DNA of 64,000 bases from Flocculibacter collagenilyticus (GCF_016469335.1 NZ_CP059888.1:3162001-3226000), one strand, 5' to 3'. Counted from the first letter of the stretch, positions 8,847-19,023 are shown. Notes: generated by a model not told the origin, from the letters alone. Made by a program: numbers and translations.

Positions 8847-11585
8847 TCAGGAAATTTCAAGTATATTTTTCAACGCGGATTCAATTTTATCCTGTTCACC
8901 ACTTTCTGTAGTAGATAATCGCAGTAATGGGAGAGATATTTTGGCTAAAATATTGTTTTTGTAATTATCTCTAATTTTTTGCTGTTTGTTTAGCTCGTGA
9001 AAGCTGTAACCGTCGACTTCTATTGCTAATATTGGCTGCATATCTAACTTATTAAATAATAAAAAATCTATATGGCTATTAGGGTGACTCGCAAACCTTC
9101 TCTCTTCTATATCAAGCATTGATAAATCGCCAATTAATAAGGCTAATGCATAGTTTTTCTGATATGAAAAAGAGCTAAATGGATCTTTACTTAAAATATC
9201 ATCTAATAAGGTAGACATTAGATCTTCAGATAGATAATCAGAGGTTCTTTTTACTCTTTTCATAAATGAAGTTAAAGCATCTGAATATTCTTTATATAAG
9301 CAGTCAAAAATGGAAACAGTTTTACTCTGAAAGATGCAAGGTGATAAGGATTGATACTCGATGTGCCGCAGTAAGTCACCGATGTTAGAACCTTGTTTTT
9401 TTAGTACGTTTTGAGAAGTAACTAAGGTAAATCGTTTTTTAGCTCTAGAAACAGCTACATTTAGAAGATTTGGTTTATCCATATACTTGGTTAATGTGTT
9501 TGCTGTGGCGCTAAATATTATGCTTTCTTTCTCTCTACCTTGAAATTTATGTACCGTATCTGCTGCGATATTGTTTACTGCAAGACGTGACGCAGCTTGG
9601 TCTGCCTGTGCTCTATAAGGAGAAATAAAACCTATTTCATTAACTTCTGACAATTCTAACTCGTCACTTAAAACTTCATTATTAATTACATCTAATTCTC
9701 TAATATTAATGAAGCCGCTACCAGAAGGAGGCTTTCTAGCGTGGTTGCCTTTTTCTGTTTTGATAACTCTAAAAGGGTCGGTTGAAGAAGATGTCATTGC
9801 AATCAACTTACCGTCGTAATACTTTTGATTACAAAAATCGATGATTCTCGGGTGGCAACGATAGTGCTCTTTTAAAAGTGTCTTTGGTACTGAAGGAAAC
9901 AATTTATCTAGCGAAGACAATAGACTTTCATGAAAGTAACTATAACCATTTATTACACTGAATTGTCGGTCTATATCATCATGTAATGAATCATCAGGAA
10001 TATGTGGAAGTTGTTGCAAATCACCAACAACAACAATATTTTTAGCACACGACAGTGATAAAAAACCCGTTAATAAGTCTACCTGCGATGCCTCGTCAAC
10101 AATTAAATAATCAAATAGTTCATTTTCACTTTTGTTGTTAATAATGGAATCTGTCGTACTAAGCACTACAGGATATTGATTTAAAAAACATTCATATGCA
10201 TCTCGGTTTCTTTTATAAGAATTTTCATTAAAACTAGTATCTTCGATAGATTGATATTTTTGTGCGATAAACGATTTAAATAAGCTATTAGATAATTCAG
10301 ATTGCCTTTTTAGAAGGCTTTCAAAACTCTCATTGGCAAGAAGCTGTTCTAAGATATTTATTTCTTCAGATAGCTCTGTTGTTTTGCGATGATAGTATTC
10401 GCTAATAATGCTTTTAAAGATATTTTCGTTTAGTAATTTTAAATCGCCAAACCTGTAGATTTTATATCGATAAAGCCACTTAAATTTTGTTAACCAGTTT
10501 AATTTTTCAAATTGAGAGTGATACTTAAAATCAGCCAAAAAATTTAAAAGATTAGGGGTGTTCCACTTAGTAAAGAATGAAAAACGTTTGATATTTAAAG
10601 GTCGAATATCAAAATGTTTATCAAAATATTGTTTTTCTATATTAAGTCGAACAAGGTTTTCTTTGAGAGTTGCGAGCATGTTATTAGCCTCAAGCAACTC
10701 AGTTATTTTACTGCTAATTTGGTTTAATTGCTCTTTTAGGTGATAAACAGTGCTACTTTCCATTGACCAAGCTTTAAGCTCAGGTAACTCCCAGCGAGTG
10801 GTAAAGAATTGCTGTTGTGAGTCCTTATTACCTAATCTTGCAGCGATAAAGCTTATTTGTTCTTTCTCTAATTTTTCAAAAACATTGTCAATGGCGGAAT
10901 TATTACCTGCTACCACTGCGACATTTTTTCCTTGCATTACTATGTTAGTAATTATATTGAGAATAGTTTGCGTTTTACCTGTGCCAGGAGGACCTTGTAT
11001 TAGGCTAATTTGACTTTCTAAAGCATTAATAACTGCTTTTTGTTGCGAAAGGTTTATGCCAAAAGGAAATATAGGATAAGTTGTAAGTTTTTCATGTTTT
11101 GGTGCCGCTAGCGTAACAAAGTTATTAATAGCGCACTCAGGTTGGATAGTACCTAATTTTTTTTCGTAATATATATTTAAATGCGGCGTTTTATTTTCTA
11201 GTGACTTAGCTAAAAAGTAGTAATATTCAATTAATCTTTTTGTATCTTCATATTCTGCAATATTAGGAACTAATTCAATGTTTTCAGTTAGTTCTATTCT
11301 TTTCTCTTTATCATTAAATAGACACACATAATTTTTAAAAGAAAGCGCAAAATTCCACTTAGAGGTTCCTTTATTCTTAAAACGGACGAGGTTTTTATTG
11401 AGTTCTATTGCGATGGGTTGATCAAAATACTGTACTTTACCCTTACCATAAGCGTACATTTTATCGCTTCTACCGAAATAAACTTCGTATCTACTTCCAT
11501 TTTCTACAATGGAAGAAATTTCTTTGGTTTTATCTAACCAACTGCCCGATTGGAATACTAAAATTAAAAATTTGCTCTCATCCAT
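8847..11585 (-). CDS. Superfamily 1 (Upf1/DNA2-like) helicase with C-terminal PD-(D/E)XK nuclease domain
   Basis: 912 residues. Helicase motifs in order: Walker A GPPGTGKT (residues 198-205), Walker B DEASQVD (about 492), GDLQQLP (about 518), HYRCHP (about 571), TVHKFQGREKE (about 676) and NVAVSRAKKRF (about 706). This is the Upf1/DNA2/SMUBP-like SF1 set. A long helical insertion lies at about residues 265-480. The C-terminal part (about 835-912) has H-x-D-F-L-L-F-N, then ILAIEVDG and a later LPLLRL, the pattern of DUF2726/Vsr-like nuclease domains (D...E-x-D with a K-containing helix). Residues 1-180 are of unknown fold. The gene is more AT-rich than its flanks and follows the Mrr-like gene by 15 bases. 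The ATG at 11583-11585 has only a weak ribosome site, so coupling is likely. A phage-defence or DNA-processing role is inferred. Confidence 0.8.
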   Translation of the reverse strand: MDESKFLILVFQSGSWLDKTKEISSIVENGSRYEVYFGRSDKMYAYGKGKVQYFDQPIAIELNKNLVRFKNKGTSKWNFALSFKNYVCLFNDKEKRIELTENIELVPNIAEYEDTKRLIEYYYFLAKSLENKTPHLNIYYEKKLGTIQPECAINNFVTLAAPKHEKLTTYPIFPFGINLSQQKAVINALESQISLIQGPPGTGKTQTILNIITNIVMQGKNVAVVAGNNSAIDNVFEKLEKEQISFIAARLGNKDSQQQFFTTRWELPELKAWSMESSTVYHLKEQLNQISSKITELLEANNMLATLKENLVRLNIEKQYFDKHFDIRPLNIKRFSFFTKWNTPNLLNFLADFKYHSQFEKLNWLTKFKWLYRYKIYRFGDLKLLNENIFKSIISEYYHRKTTELSEEINILEQLLANESFESLLKRQSELSNSLFKSFIAQKYQSIEDTSFNENSYKRNRDAYECFLNQYPVVLSTTDSIINNKSENELFDYLIVDEASQVDLLTGFLSLSCAKNIVVVGDLQQLPHIPDDSLHDDIDRQFSVINGYSYFHESLLSSLDKLFPSVPKTLLKEHYRCHPRIIDFCNQKYYDGKLIAMTSSSTDPFRVIKTEKGNHARKPPSGSGFINIRELDVINNEVLSDELELSEVNEIGFISPYRAQADQAASRLAVNNIAADTVHKFQGREKESIIFSATANTLTKYMDKPNLLNVAVSRAKKRFTLVTSQNVLKKQGSNIGDLLRHIEYQSLSPCIFQSKTVSIFDCLYKEYSDALTSFMKRVKRTSDYLSEDLMSTLLDDILSKDPFSSFSYQKNYALALLIGDLSMLDIEERRFASHPNSHIDFLLFNKLDMQPILAIEVDGYSFHELNKQQKIRDNYKNNILAKISLPLLRLSTTESGEQDKIESALKNILEIS

Positions 11586-11600
11586 GATTAGTTAAAATAG

Positions 11601-12506
11601 TTACCTAAAGTTTAAACCTGATCGTGAGTTAATATTAAAGGCCATCGATACACCATCATCATTACCTGTCGCAGTGACAGTAATGCTTGTATCTTTATTT
11701 TCGCCCAGATTGTTGCTTGTGCCGTATATAGCAGGTTTTTTGTTAAACTCTTCGTAATTGAGTTGCTGTGGGGATGCTAAACGAACAATAGTATAGTTGG
11801 CAGATAATTTTGAACACTTCGCTTTTACTCCATGCTTATCAGCAATTATGATTTCATTTTCAAAGCTCCATTCTTGGTGATGCTTTGAACCATTTTCAGT
11901 TTTTTCACCATCAATTAATCTACTTTCTTTGATATTTTTAGTTGAACCGGAAGAAATTAAATCATAAACGAAATTTGAAATTAATACGTTGTCGTTTGTG
12001 TCTGCCAAAACTGTACTTTCCAGTGAGTACTCTACCTTATCAGCACTTTCTAAAAAGGTTACATTGAAGCCTATATCGTCAATTGTTGTTGAGTGGAGTA
12101 TTAATTGAACATTTTTAACTTTATTTAGAAAGGAGGGCCATGATTGGCTTAGTGCTTGGCCAAAAGATATTGCATCGATTTGATTCTTCTTTGCAAATTT
12201 TTGTGCGGATACAGCAAACCCTGACTTCGACACAATGACAGTCTTATGTATTCCAACATTTTTATGCTTATTAATTAGCTGCTCCATTACTGGAACACCT
12301 ATTGACCTTGATTTAGCTGTGCATTCAATACCTACTTTAAAGCTATAAGGGCCAGAGGTATCTTCGATCAATATATCAATTTCCCTATCTTGATCAGATA
12401 CCGGGTCGTATAACATCGCTGACTCTGTAATTTTGACGTTAGAAGATGCTAGAAGCTGATTGATAGCCAATACAAGCTTCTGGTATTCGTTAGTTCTTTT
12501 AGGCAC
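11601..12506 (-). CDS. Mrr-like restriction endonuclease-fold protein
   Basis: 301 residues. The N-terminal domain (1-125) has the PD-(D/E)XK order: D44 in REIDILIE, then IECTAK (E61, K65), then a helix VMEQLINKHKNVG and VIVSKSGFAVSAQKFA. This matches the Mrr/type IV-like family in which the usual ExK is written E-C-x-x-K. Residues 125-301 are a beta-rich C-terminal part I do not recognise, possibly target recognition or partner binding. The start is a GTG at 12504-12506 with AAGAG about 10 bases upstream. It is the first gene of a two-gene AT-rich unit with the helicase and lies 124 bases from a tRNA array terminator. It could cut modified or foreign DNA together with the helicase; no methylase is present, which argues against a classical type I-III system. 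Confidence 0.7.
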   Translation of the reverse strand: MPKRTNEYQKLVLAINQLLASSNVKITESAMLYDPVSDQDREIDILIEDTSGPYSFKVGIECTAKSRSIGVPVMEQLINKHKNVGIHKTVIVSKSGFAVSAQKFAKKNQIDAISFGQALSQSWPSFLNKVKNVQLILHSTTIDDIGFNVTFLESADKVEYSLESTVLADTNDNVLISNFVYDLISSGSTKNIKESRLIDGEKTENGSKHHQEWSFENEIIIADKHGVKAKCSKLSANYTIVRLASPQQLNYEEFNKKPAIYGTSNNLGENKDTSITVTATGNDDGVSMAFNINSRSGLNFR

Positions 12507-12629
12507 GTTACGATAGCTCTTATTAAATTCCCAAAATTAATTTCCATGGTAAGTACCAAAGAAGGTGTCATCCAGACACTTTGCAAACCCGTTAACAATA
12601 ACCGTTTTAAAACACTAAATTCAAGACAT

Positions 12630-12661
12630 AAAAAAACCTCAACAAATGTTGAGGTTTTTTT
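12630..12661 (-). terminator. Bidirectional intrinsic terminator after the tRNA array
   Basis: A stem CCTCAAC/GTTGAGG (12637-12643 with 12648-12654, loop AAAT) is flanked by seven A on the left and eight T (to 12661) on the right, so it works in both orientations. It ends the minus-strand tRNA transcript and insulates it from the nuclease-helicase genes. Confidence 0.9.
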
Positions 12662-12676
12662 ATTTCAATTAAGAAA

Positions 12677-12752
<76 letters not shown>

Positions 12753-12828
12753 ACACTAAGCAGTTCACACTTTACTTAGTGTGCAATATTTTGTTCAGTT
12801 ACAAGAAGCACAACAAAATATTTAATGA

Positions 12829-12904
12829 TGGTGCCCAGAGACAGAATCGAACTGCCGACACGAGGATTTTCAATCCTCTGCTCTACCGACTGAGCTATCT
12901 GGGC
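12829..12904 (-). tRNA. tRNA-Phe (GAA), second copy of pair
   Basis: A 76-base tRNA on the minus strand starting GCCCAGA, D-arm AGCTCAGTCGGTAGAGC, anticodon loop TTGAAAA (anticodon GAA), T-loop TTCGATT, and encoded CCA. It is identical to the copy at 13062-13137 by eye. Confidence 0.97.
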
Positions 12905-12924
12905 AAATTAGTTAACAGAAAAAA

Positions 12925-13000
<76 letters not shown>

Positions 13001-13061
13001 ACACTATTCTGTTTTATTAAAAGTGCGAGCACTCTTAACTAATAAATCGGTTTTAAATAAA

Positions 13062-13137
13062 TGGTGCCCAGAGACAGAATCGAACTGCCGACACGAGGAT
13101 TTTCAATCCTCTGCTCTACCGACTGAGCTATCTGGGC
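13062..13137 (-). tRNA. tRNA-Phe (GAA), first copy of pair
   Basis: First tRNA of the array in transcription order. Anticodon GAA in loop TTGAAAA, encoded CCA, 76 bases. A strong promoter lies about 40 bases upstream (13178-13206). Confidence 0.97.
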
Positions 13138-13177
13138 ATTGTTTACTTAGCAGCTTCTCTCGTTGCTGCGGGCACGT

Positions 13178-13206
13178 ATTAAACGGATTTTGAGGTTTTA
13201 AGTCAA
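13178..13206 (-). promoter_or_regulatory. Sigma-70 promoter of the tRNA array
   Basis: On the minus strand, TTGACT (13201-13206) and TTTAAT (13178-13183) are separated by exactly 17 bases. The sequence just after the -10 box (ACGTGCCCGC) is GC-rich, like the discriminator of stringently controlled stable-RNA promoters. Confidence 0.8.
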
Positions 13207-13295
13207 CTCTTTTTTTAACTTTTTATATATTTTTGTGCTTAATGCTGTTTTATTGCGCTTTTTGTTCTAATTTCAATCAATATTTACATCAAACA

Positions 13296-14453
13296 TCAAT
13301 TCCACAAGTAAGGGCGAGAATAATAAAAGCCTTGAACCGTATTTACGCCTAATTGTTTTAAGGTATTTAATTCAGCAACCGTTTCTACGCCTTCAGCCAC
13401 TGTTGTCATATTTAAGCTTTTCGCCATATCAATCGTATTTTTAATCAACGCTTGGTTGTGCGGGCTAGTCTCACAACGTGAAATATAGGCGCGATCAATC
13501 TTTAATTCCTGAAAAGGAAAATCACTTAATTGCTTCATGGTGGAATAACCCGCACCATAGTCGTCAATAGATAAGTGAACGCCAAGCAAACGTAAGCGCA
13601 TTAAGCTCTCTTGCGTATTTAGTATGTCATCCGCAATACAGCTTTCAATAATTTCTACTACAACTTGGTTTGGATCTATATCGTACTGTTGAATATAACT
13701 AGAAAGTAAGCCCACAATATCTTGTTCGGCTAAACTATTTACAGACAAGTTTATCGAAATGCGCTTGTCTCTATAGTTAGTAAAGCGCTTAAATACCCTT
13801 TGAAATAACACCTCATTAAACTCAGCCATTCTGTTGCTTTGCTCAAAAGCAGGAATGAATTGGTCTGGCATAATAATTGTTTCGTCCTCTAAGGACAGCC
13901 GAGACAATACTTCATACCCTACAATCGCTTCATCTTGAATAGACACCTGAGGCTGCACCATTGTAATTAAGTTGGCTTCAGTAAGTGTAAATTGACTTAT
14001 ATCGAACGGTACAACAGACCGTTCATGAATGGCCACATCTTCATTGTGAATATTTTTATCAACTTCAAGTAATAACGATTGTAACTGCGCTGAAGTAAAT
14101 GGCTTATGCAATTGCCCCACTACACTTAAATGATATTGCTTGGCTATTTGTTCAGCCATGTTTAATATTTTCTTTTCAAAGCCACTCATAATAATAATTT
14201 GGCCTTGAAATTGTCGCTCGCCCAGCAACTTTAACAACTGAATACCATCTATTTGTGGCATTTGAAGATCAATAAACAATAAATCATTTTTGTTAGATGA
14301 GTGGGTAAGCTTAGGCAATGCGATAGTGGGGTCTAAAAATGTCTGTACGTGCACAATGCCTAACGCTTGCAGTTTATCGTTAATAAACTTCATAAAGAAA
14401 GGATCATCGTCTACGACTATTATATTTTTAAGATTTGTATATAGGTGTTTCAC
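13296..14453 (-). CDS. Response regulator with EAL c-di-GMP phosphodiesterase domain
   Basis: 385 residues. The receiver domain (about 8-125) has the acidic triad near VVDDDP, phospho-acceptor D62 in FIDLQMP and the conserved K118 in HKPF. The EAL domain (about 155-385) has the signature E181 (as EVL), then INLSVNSL, VVEIIES, LSIDDYGAGYS, LKIDRAYI, VAEGVET and NTVQGFYYSRP. The metal-binding and catalytic residues (E, N, E, DD, K, E, Q) all appear present, so it is predicted to hydrolyse c-di-GMP to pGpG when phosphorylated. The gene is divergent from a hybrid histidine kinase (165 bases apart), its likely partner. It ends about 90 bases upstream of the tRNA array promoter. Confidence 0.92.
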   Translation of the reverse strand: MKHLYTNLKNIIVVDDDPFFMKFINDKLQALGIVHVQTFLDPTIALPKLTHSSNKNDLLFIDLQMPQIDGIQLLKLLGERQFQGQIIIMSGFEKKILNMAEQIAKQYHLSVVGQLHKPFTSAQLQSLLLEVDKNIHNEDVAIHERSVVPFDISQFTLTEANLITMVQPQVSIQDEAIVGYEVLSRLSLEDETIIMPDQFIPAFEQSNRMAEFNEVLFQRVFKRFTNYRDKRISINLSVNSLAEQDIVGLLSSYIQQYDIDPNQVVVEIIESCIADDILNTQESLMRLRLLGVHLSIDDYGAGYSTMKQLSDFPFQELKIDRAYISRCETSPHNQALIKNTIDMAKSLNMTTVAEGVETVAELNTLKQLGVNTVQGFYYSRPYLWN

Positions 14454-14617
14454 AATATTTATACAGCCATTTCTGCTCTTAATTGTACTCTTATCTATTT
14501 TTGGTTGTAGATTGTTTTAATTGCTTTAGAATCTAACCAAATTCTATCATCAGTGCTAACAGCGGTAGATAATAACGCAACAAGCATTAACAAAAAAACA
14601 ATTAATGTTACTTATAT

Positions 14618-17404
14618 ATGCCTAATACTTATTCTCGACGTAGTGTCTTTATTAAATATCTCCTTATCGTGTCATTTTTTGCGCTAGCCATATTTGCTGT
14701 ATCCAATGTAGAACGCATTGTTTTGCTTACGGTTAAAGAAACTCAGGTTCCGCAACAAAAAGCCTCTCAGCTACAAAAATTGCTGCCTGAGTTACTGCTA
14801 AAAAAAGATGAAAAAAAAGTTCAGTCTTTACTGCAATTAAGTAAGGATACCGAACATCCAACTGCTGCTTATGTGTACCAAACCACTGACGATGGCAAAT
14901 TAAAGCTGTGGGTGAACACGTCAAATCTTGATGGCTACTTTCCTAGCCCACTAAAGCGTGATACCACAAAAAGTACGGATGAGTGGTTTGTCATTAATAA
15001 AACCATTCTAAATAACGCTAAAGACGTTATCGGCGTAGTTGTTTACGCACAAGCCAGGCCCAAACTAGCGCTATTACCTATTGTTATTCAACTGGGCGTG
15101 ATTTGTATTTTATGCTTAATTTTGGCGCGCTCTATCTATAAAACGTTATCACGATTTGCAGATAATAAGATTGAACCTATTTTAGCGGACACACGTCGTA
15201 TCTTCCGCGGAAAAAAATACAACCAGCTAATTAATTATAAAGAAGAAAGTGCCACTGGTGAGCTGGTTAGTTACATTAACCAAACCTTTAAGGAATCAGC
15301 CCAATATCGCGAGCAACTTGATGAATTACAGTCTCAAGTAGATAACCTACAACAGGATGCTGAAAGAAAAGTACTGGAGCGTACTGAGGCATTAGAAACG
15401 GCCAAATTAGCAGCAGAAAAAGCGAACGACGCCAAGTCAACCTTCCTTGCTACCATGAGCCATGAAATACGCACACCTATGAATGGCATCATTGGTACTA
15501 TCGACATCTTGCGTAAAACCAAACTGTCTGACTCACAATTCAATATGACTGACACGATACGGGAATCTTCTTTCTCACTGCTGCATATTCTTGATGACAT
15601 TTTGGATTTCTCTAAGATAGAAGCTGGAAAGCTAGATATTGAGTCTATTCCTACATCGGTGCATGAAATCGTTGAAGCCGTTGGCAGAACCCTGATGCCT
15701 GTTGCGCACCAACGCCAAATAGACTTAAAAGTCTATGTTGATCCGCGCATTCCATTCGAAGTAATGGCCGATCCTGTGCGTATTCGACAAATACTCTTTA
15801 ACTTAGCAGGCAACGCGCTTAAGTTTACTGAAACAACCAGAGATAAAACGGGCTCAGTACTTATTTCAGCGCATATGAAAGAGCAAACGTTAGAGTTTTA
15901 TACCATCGAGTTTAAAGTGCGTGATAACGGCAAAGGCATGACCGAGCGCCAAATGAATCATATCTTTAACCCGTTTAATCAAGCTGAAGGATCAATTACT
16001 CGCAAATATGGCGGTACTGGCCTTGGCCTTTCCATTTGTAACCGACTGTGTGAATTAATGTACGGCAGCATTAAAGTGAGCAGCACGGTGGATGTTGGCA
16101 CTACATTTACCGTATCTTTACCGCTCACTCGAACACTGAATACCACGACTATCAGCAAAGAGCTATTAAACGGTACTACCACATATATTTATACAAAAGA
16201 TGAGCAAAATCGCATTAATATTGAGTCTTATCTAAATCATTGCGGTAGCCATCATATTTCATTTGGTAATGTAGAAAAATTAGATAACTTCATCAGTGAT
16301 AACGTGGTCACTCATAGTACAACTAAGCATGTATGGGTAATAGATGGCACTTATTATCAAAGAGAAAGCGAACATTTAGTTAGACGTTTACTGACTATCG
16401 ACAAACTTTCCCAACATAAGTTTTTAGTACTCACAAATATTGTTGACGTTATCGAAGTGGCAGACAACCGAGTGCATTACTTACATTCCACTCCAATTTG
16501 CCGTACCTCATTTATTGAAAGCATCCAAATTTGTGCAGGGTTATTAGAGCAATCGGCAAGTAGCTTAGGCAAAAACAGTCAAGTGAAATTAGCATCTAAC
16601 TTTCAAACTGTTGAACAAGCTAAAGCGTCAAACAGCTTAATATTACTGGCTGAAGATAATGTCATGAACCAAAAAGTGATTGTTGAACAACTTCACATGC
16701 TTGGGTATGCCGTTGAAGTGGCTAATGACGGGCGCGAGGCATTAAAAAAATGGCGCGAATACCAATATCCGCTCATTTTAACCGACATTCACATGCCTCA
16801 CATGAGCGGGTACGATTTAGCTAAAGCCATTCGTACCGAAAGCATGCACATGCCAGAAGATACCCAGTTTACTCGTATTCTTGCCATCACGGCGAATGCA
16901 CTAAAAGGTGAAAAGCAAAAGTGCTTAAGTATTGGTATGGACGGCTACACAACCAAACCACTTGAATTAGAAGCATTGCAAGCAGAATTAGAAAAGTGGA
17001 TTACGTTACCCAATGCCCCTAAAACCAAAAAGAGTAAAATTTTGAAAGACTCATCAAGCGTCCCAATAGATTTAGATACCATCACACGCTTTTTAGGCGA
17101 TAACAAATTAAAGCACAAAGAGTATTTAGAGTACTTTGTCAATCAAGCTAAAGACTTAGTTGAGCAACTGACACATAATTTTGCAGCACAAGACAGAGAT
17201 CGGATTAAATCACTTGCGCATCAATTAAAATCGATGGCAAAAAGTGTAGGTGCATTAAGCTGTGTAGACTTTGCAGTAAAATTAGAAAAAGATGCCCATA
17301 CCGCAGTGTTAGATAACTTGCACCGAACATTAGAGTTACTAACCAGTGAAGTGCTTAATATTGAAGAGTATGTAGCTGATGAGTTTGCCATGAGCGAAGC
17401 TTAA
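14618..17404 (+). CDS. Hybrid sensor histidine kinase (HisKA-HATPase-REC-HPt)
   Basis: 928 residues. TM1 is at about 12-32, a periplasmic sensor of about 120 residues follows, and TM2 is at about 151-172. A linker and coiled coil lie at about 215-275. The HisKA box [12 protein letters not shown] has H282. HATPase motifs include [12 protein letters not shown] (N box), RDNGKGM (G1), [10 protein letters not shown] (F box) and [14 protein letters not shown] (G2). A region at about 525-650 looks like a degenerate receiver without a clear phospho-acceptor. A true receiver follows ([10 protein letters not shown]723 in LTDIHMP), then an HPt domain with H868 in [12 protein letters not shown]. This gives a full H-D-H relay that could pass phosphate to the divergent REC-EAL protein. 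The signal is unknown; the sensor region matches no family I can name. Confidence 0.92.
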   Translation: MPNTYSRRSVFIKYLLIVSFFALAIFAVSNVERIVLLTVKETQVPQQKASQLQKLLPELLLKKDEKKVQSLLQLSKDTEHPTAAYVYQTTDDGKLKLWVNTSNLDGYFPSPLKRDTTKSTDEWFVINKTILNNAKDVIGVVVYAQARPKLALLPIVIQLGVICILCLILARSIYKTLSRFADNKIEPILADTRRIFRGKKYNQLINYKEESATGELVSYINQTFKESAQYREQLDELQSQVDNLQQDAERKVLERTEALETAKLAAEKANDAKSTFLATMSHEIRTPMNGIIGTIDILRKTKLSDSQFNMTDTIRESSFSLLHILDDILDFSKIEAGKLDIESIPTSVHEIVEAVGRTLMPVAHQRQIDLKVYVDPRIPFEVMADPVRIRQILFNLAGNALKFTETTRDKTGSVLISAHMKEQTLEFYTIEFKVRDNGKGMTERQMNHIFNPFNQAEGSITRKYGGTGLGLSICNRLCELMYGSIKVSSTVDVGTTFTVSLPLTRTLNTTTISKELLNGTTTYIYTKDEQNRINIESYLNHCGSHHISFGNVEKLDNFISDNVVTHSTTKHVWVIDGTYYQRESEHLVRRLLTIDKLSQHKFLVLTNIVDVIEVADNRVHYLHSTPICRTSFIESIQICAGLLEQSASSLGKNSQVKLASNFQTVEQAKASNSLILLAEDNVMNQKVIVEQLHMLGYAVEVANDGREALKKWREYQYPLILTDIHMPHMSGYDLAKAIRTESMHMPEDTQFTRILAITANALKGEKQKCLSIGMDGYTTKPLELEALQAELEKWITLPNAPKTKKSKILKDSSSVPIDLDTITRFLGDNKLKHKEYLEYFVNQAKDLVEQLTHNFAAQDRDRIKSLAHQLKSMAKSVGALSCVDFAVKLEKDAHTAVLDNLHRTLELLTSEVLNIEEYVADEFAMSEA

Positions 17405-17431
17405 CACGCTAAACATTTGTATTGGTGGCAA

Positions 17432-17462
17432 GATGCGAGCTTCATATAAAGCCGCTCGCATC
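17432..17462. terminator. Hairpin between convergent genes
   Basis: A perfect 9-bp stem (17432-17440 with 17454-17462, 13-base loop) lies between the histidine kinase stop and the convergent DUF808 gene stop. No long T-run follows on either strand, so termination is plausible but not certain. Confidence 0.45.
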
Positions 17463-17469
17463 AACCTGC

Positions 17470-18432
17470 TTATTTACTGGTTTCGGCTTTAGCGGGTTTA
17501 AGTTGCTTCACCCCCAATACCATTAACAGTATAAGCGTACCAACCAGAATGCCTCCCACTAAATTAAATAGAAGTGGCGTTAGCCAGCTCGCATAAAAGT
17601 CCCCACCAGGGAACGTTGCAACAAGCTCTATTAATGCTTCCGACCAATGATGTGCAAAGGCTAAACCATGCGTGAGAATACCGCCGCCAACTAAAAACAT
17701 GGCCGCAGTGCCTACTACTGAAAGTGTTTTCATTAAGATTGGAGCAAAGCCAAGCAACCCTCTACCCACTATCTTTTTGAATTGGCTAAAGCGGCTTGTT
17801 TGTTCAGCACTTTTGACTAAATATAGTCCCGCATCATCGAGCTTTACGATGCCTGCCACTAAACTATAAACCCCAATGGTCATCAGAATGGCAATAGTTG
17901 ATATTACCGAGGCCTGCATAGCAAGAGACGTATTAGCAACCGTACTTAAAGCAATCACAATAATCTCAGCAGATAAAATAAAGTCAGTACGTATTGCGCC
18001 TTTAATTTTTTCTTTTTCCAGCTCTACTAAATCAACGCTGTCATCGGCAAGGGCATTTAGCATTTCTTCATGTTCTTTTTCAGCTTCCTCTTTATCAGCA
18101 AAAAAACTATGATGGAGCTTCTCTACACCTTCGTAACATAAATATGCGCCACCTAACATCAGCAATGGCATGGTTAGCCAATTGGCAAAATAACTAATCA
18201 GTAAAGCCGCTGGCACTAAAATAAGCTTATTTAAAAAAGAACCCTTTGCAACCGCCCACACGACGGGCAATTCACGCTCTGCTTTTACACCCGACACTTG
18301 TTGTGCATTTAGTGCTAAATCGTCGCCAAGCACCCCTGCCGTCTTTTTTGCAGCTACTTTTGACAGTATCGCCACATCATCAAGCACCGTCGCAATATCA
18401 TCAATTAATGCAAGTAAACTGGTTGCTGCCAT
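17470..18432 (-). CDS. DUF808 (YedI) family inner-membrane protein
   Basis: 320 residues. It matches my recollection of the YedI/DUF808 family: the conserved opening SLLALIDDIATVLDDVAIL, then KKTAGVLGDDLALNAQQV, VVWAVAKGS and GGAYLCYEGVEKL. Several hydrophobic helices follow (LILVPAALLISYFANWL; IIVIALSTVAN; LLGFAPILMKTLSVVG; LLFNLVGGILVGTLILLMVLG). The family has no established function that I know. The gene stands alone and convergent with the kinase. Confidence 0.85.
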   Translation of the reverse strand: MAATSLLALIDDIATVLDDVAILSKVAAKKTAGVLGDDLALNAQQVSGVKAERELPVVWAVAKGSFLNKLILVPAALLISYFANWLTMPLLMLGGAYLCYEGVEKLHHSFFADKEEAEKEHEEMLNALADDSVDLVELEKEKIKGAIRTDFILSAEIIVIALSTVANTSLAMQASVISTIAILMTIGVYSLVAGIVKLDDAGLYLVKSAEQTSRFSQFKKIVGRGLLGFAPILMKTLSVVGTAAMFLVGGGILTHGLAFAHHWSEALIELVATFPGGDFYASWLTPLLFNLVGGILVGTLILLMVLGVKQLKPAKAETSK

Positions 18433-18501
18433 GAATTTTTCCTTGTAGTTGTACTAATTTTTTCGTTCGCACTAAATTTTATACTAAGTAAACCCGCTGT
18501 A

Positions 18502-19023
18502 TTAAATGTTATTTTTTTCTGCGTCTATATAGCCATTCTTCTTAGGTGACTGACATAAAAAAGGCTTGCCTTTGTCAGCACCATGAAAGAAGAATGAGAG
18601 TTGCTTCGCTTTTAATTCAATTAAATAGCCATCCACCAGTACTTGTGCATACATACGGTCAGGCAGTGGACAACCCAAGCTGCGGTCACGCCACACCACC
18701 GACTTTACACTAACCAGCTCAATATCTTGTTCTGATATATTTAACTGCTCGCTTAATTGTTGTTTTGCACTGGTAATATTTTCATCCATTCGGCTTTTCC
18801 TATTTTTTAGCGCGGCATGTTTATCGTGTTTGTTATGTTGCGGTTCATCAGGAATAAGTACCGTTTCTTGTTGATAAACAACCTCAGTTCCTGATGACGT
18901 GGTACCTGATGAAGTGGTATTAGCTGAACAACCAGCTAACAGCATGATTAATATACTGAATCCTAGCAAGACAACAGTATCAACATCGTATTTTTTTATA
19001 TGATCAGTCAGTAAGCGCAACAT
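18502..19023 (-). CDS. Putative lipoprotein with conserved SLGCPLP motif, unknown function
   Basis: About 173 residues from the ATG at 19021-19023, which has a strong AGAGAGG site 5-6 bases upstream; a reading from 19053 is less likely. A hydrophobic stretch ending in the lipobox LLAGC predicts lipidation, although the basic N-terminal part before it (about 15 residues) is long. After a low-complexity T/S/G segment and a basic central part, the C-terminal half has DRSLGCPLPDRMYAQVLVDG and IELKAKQLSFFFHGADKG with a later C, a pattern I recall from small secreted bacterial proteins of unknown function. The two C-terminal cysteines may pair. No operon partner is evident. Confidence 0.65.
   Translation of the reverse strand: MLRLLTDHIKKYDVDTVVLLGFSILIMLLAGCSANTTSSGTTSSGTEVVYQQETVLIPDEPQHNKHDKHAALKNRKSRMDENITSAKQQLSEQLNISEQDIELVSVKSVVWRDRSLGCPLPDRMYAQVLVDGYLIELKAKQLSFFFHGADKGKPFLCQSPKKNGYIDAEKNNI

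Noticed and set aside
8847..12506. Assigning the helicase/nuclease pair to a named defence system such as Mokosh or Zorya
   Set aside because: No PLD (HKD) nuclease, no MotA-like subunits and no methylase are present; the match is only at the level of a helicase plus a nuclease.
8619..12629. Search for a tRNA-derived attachment repeat at the far side of the helicase cassette
   Set aside because: No copy of the Thr or Phe tRNA 3' end was visible between 8619 and 8846, so integration at the tRNA is not demonstrated.
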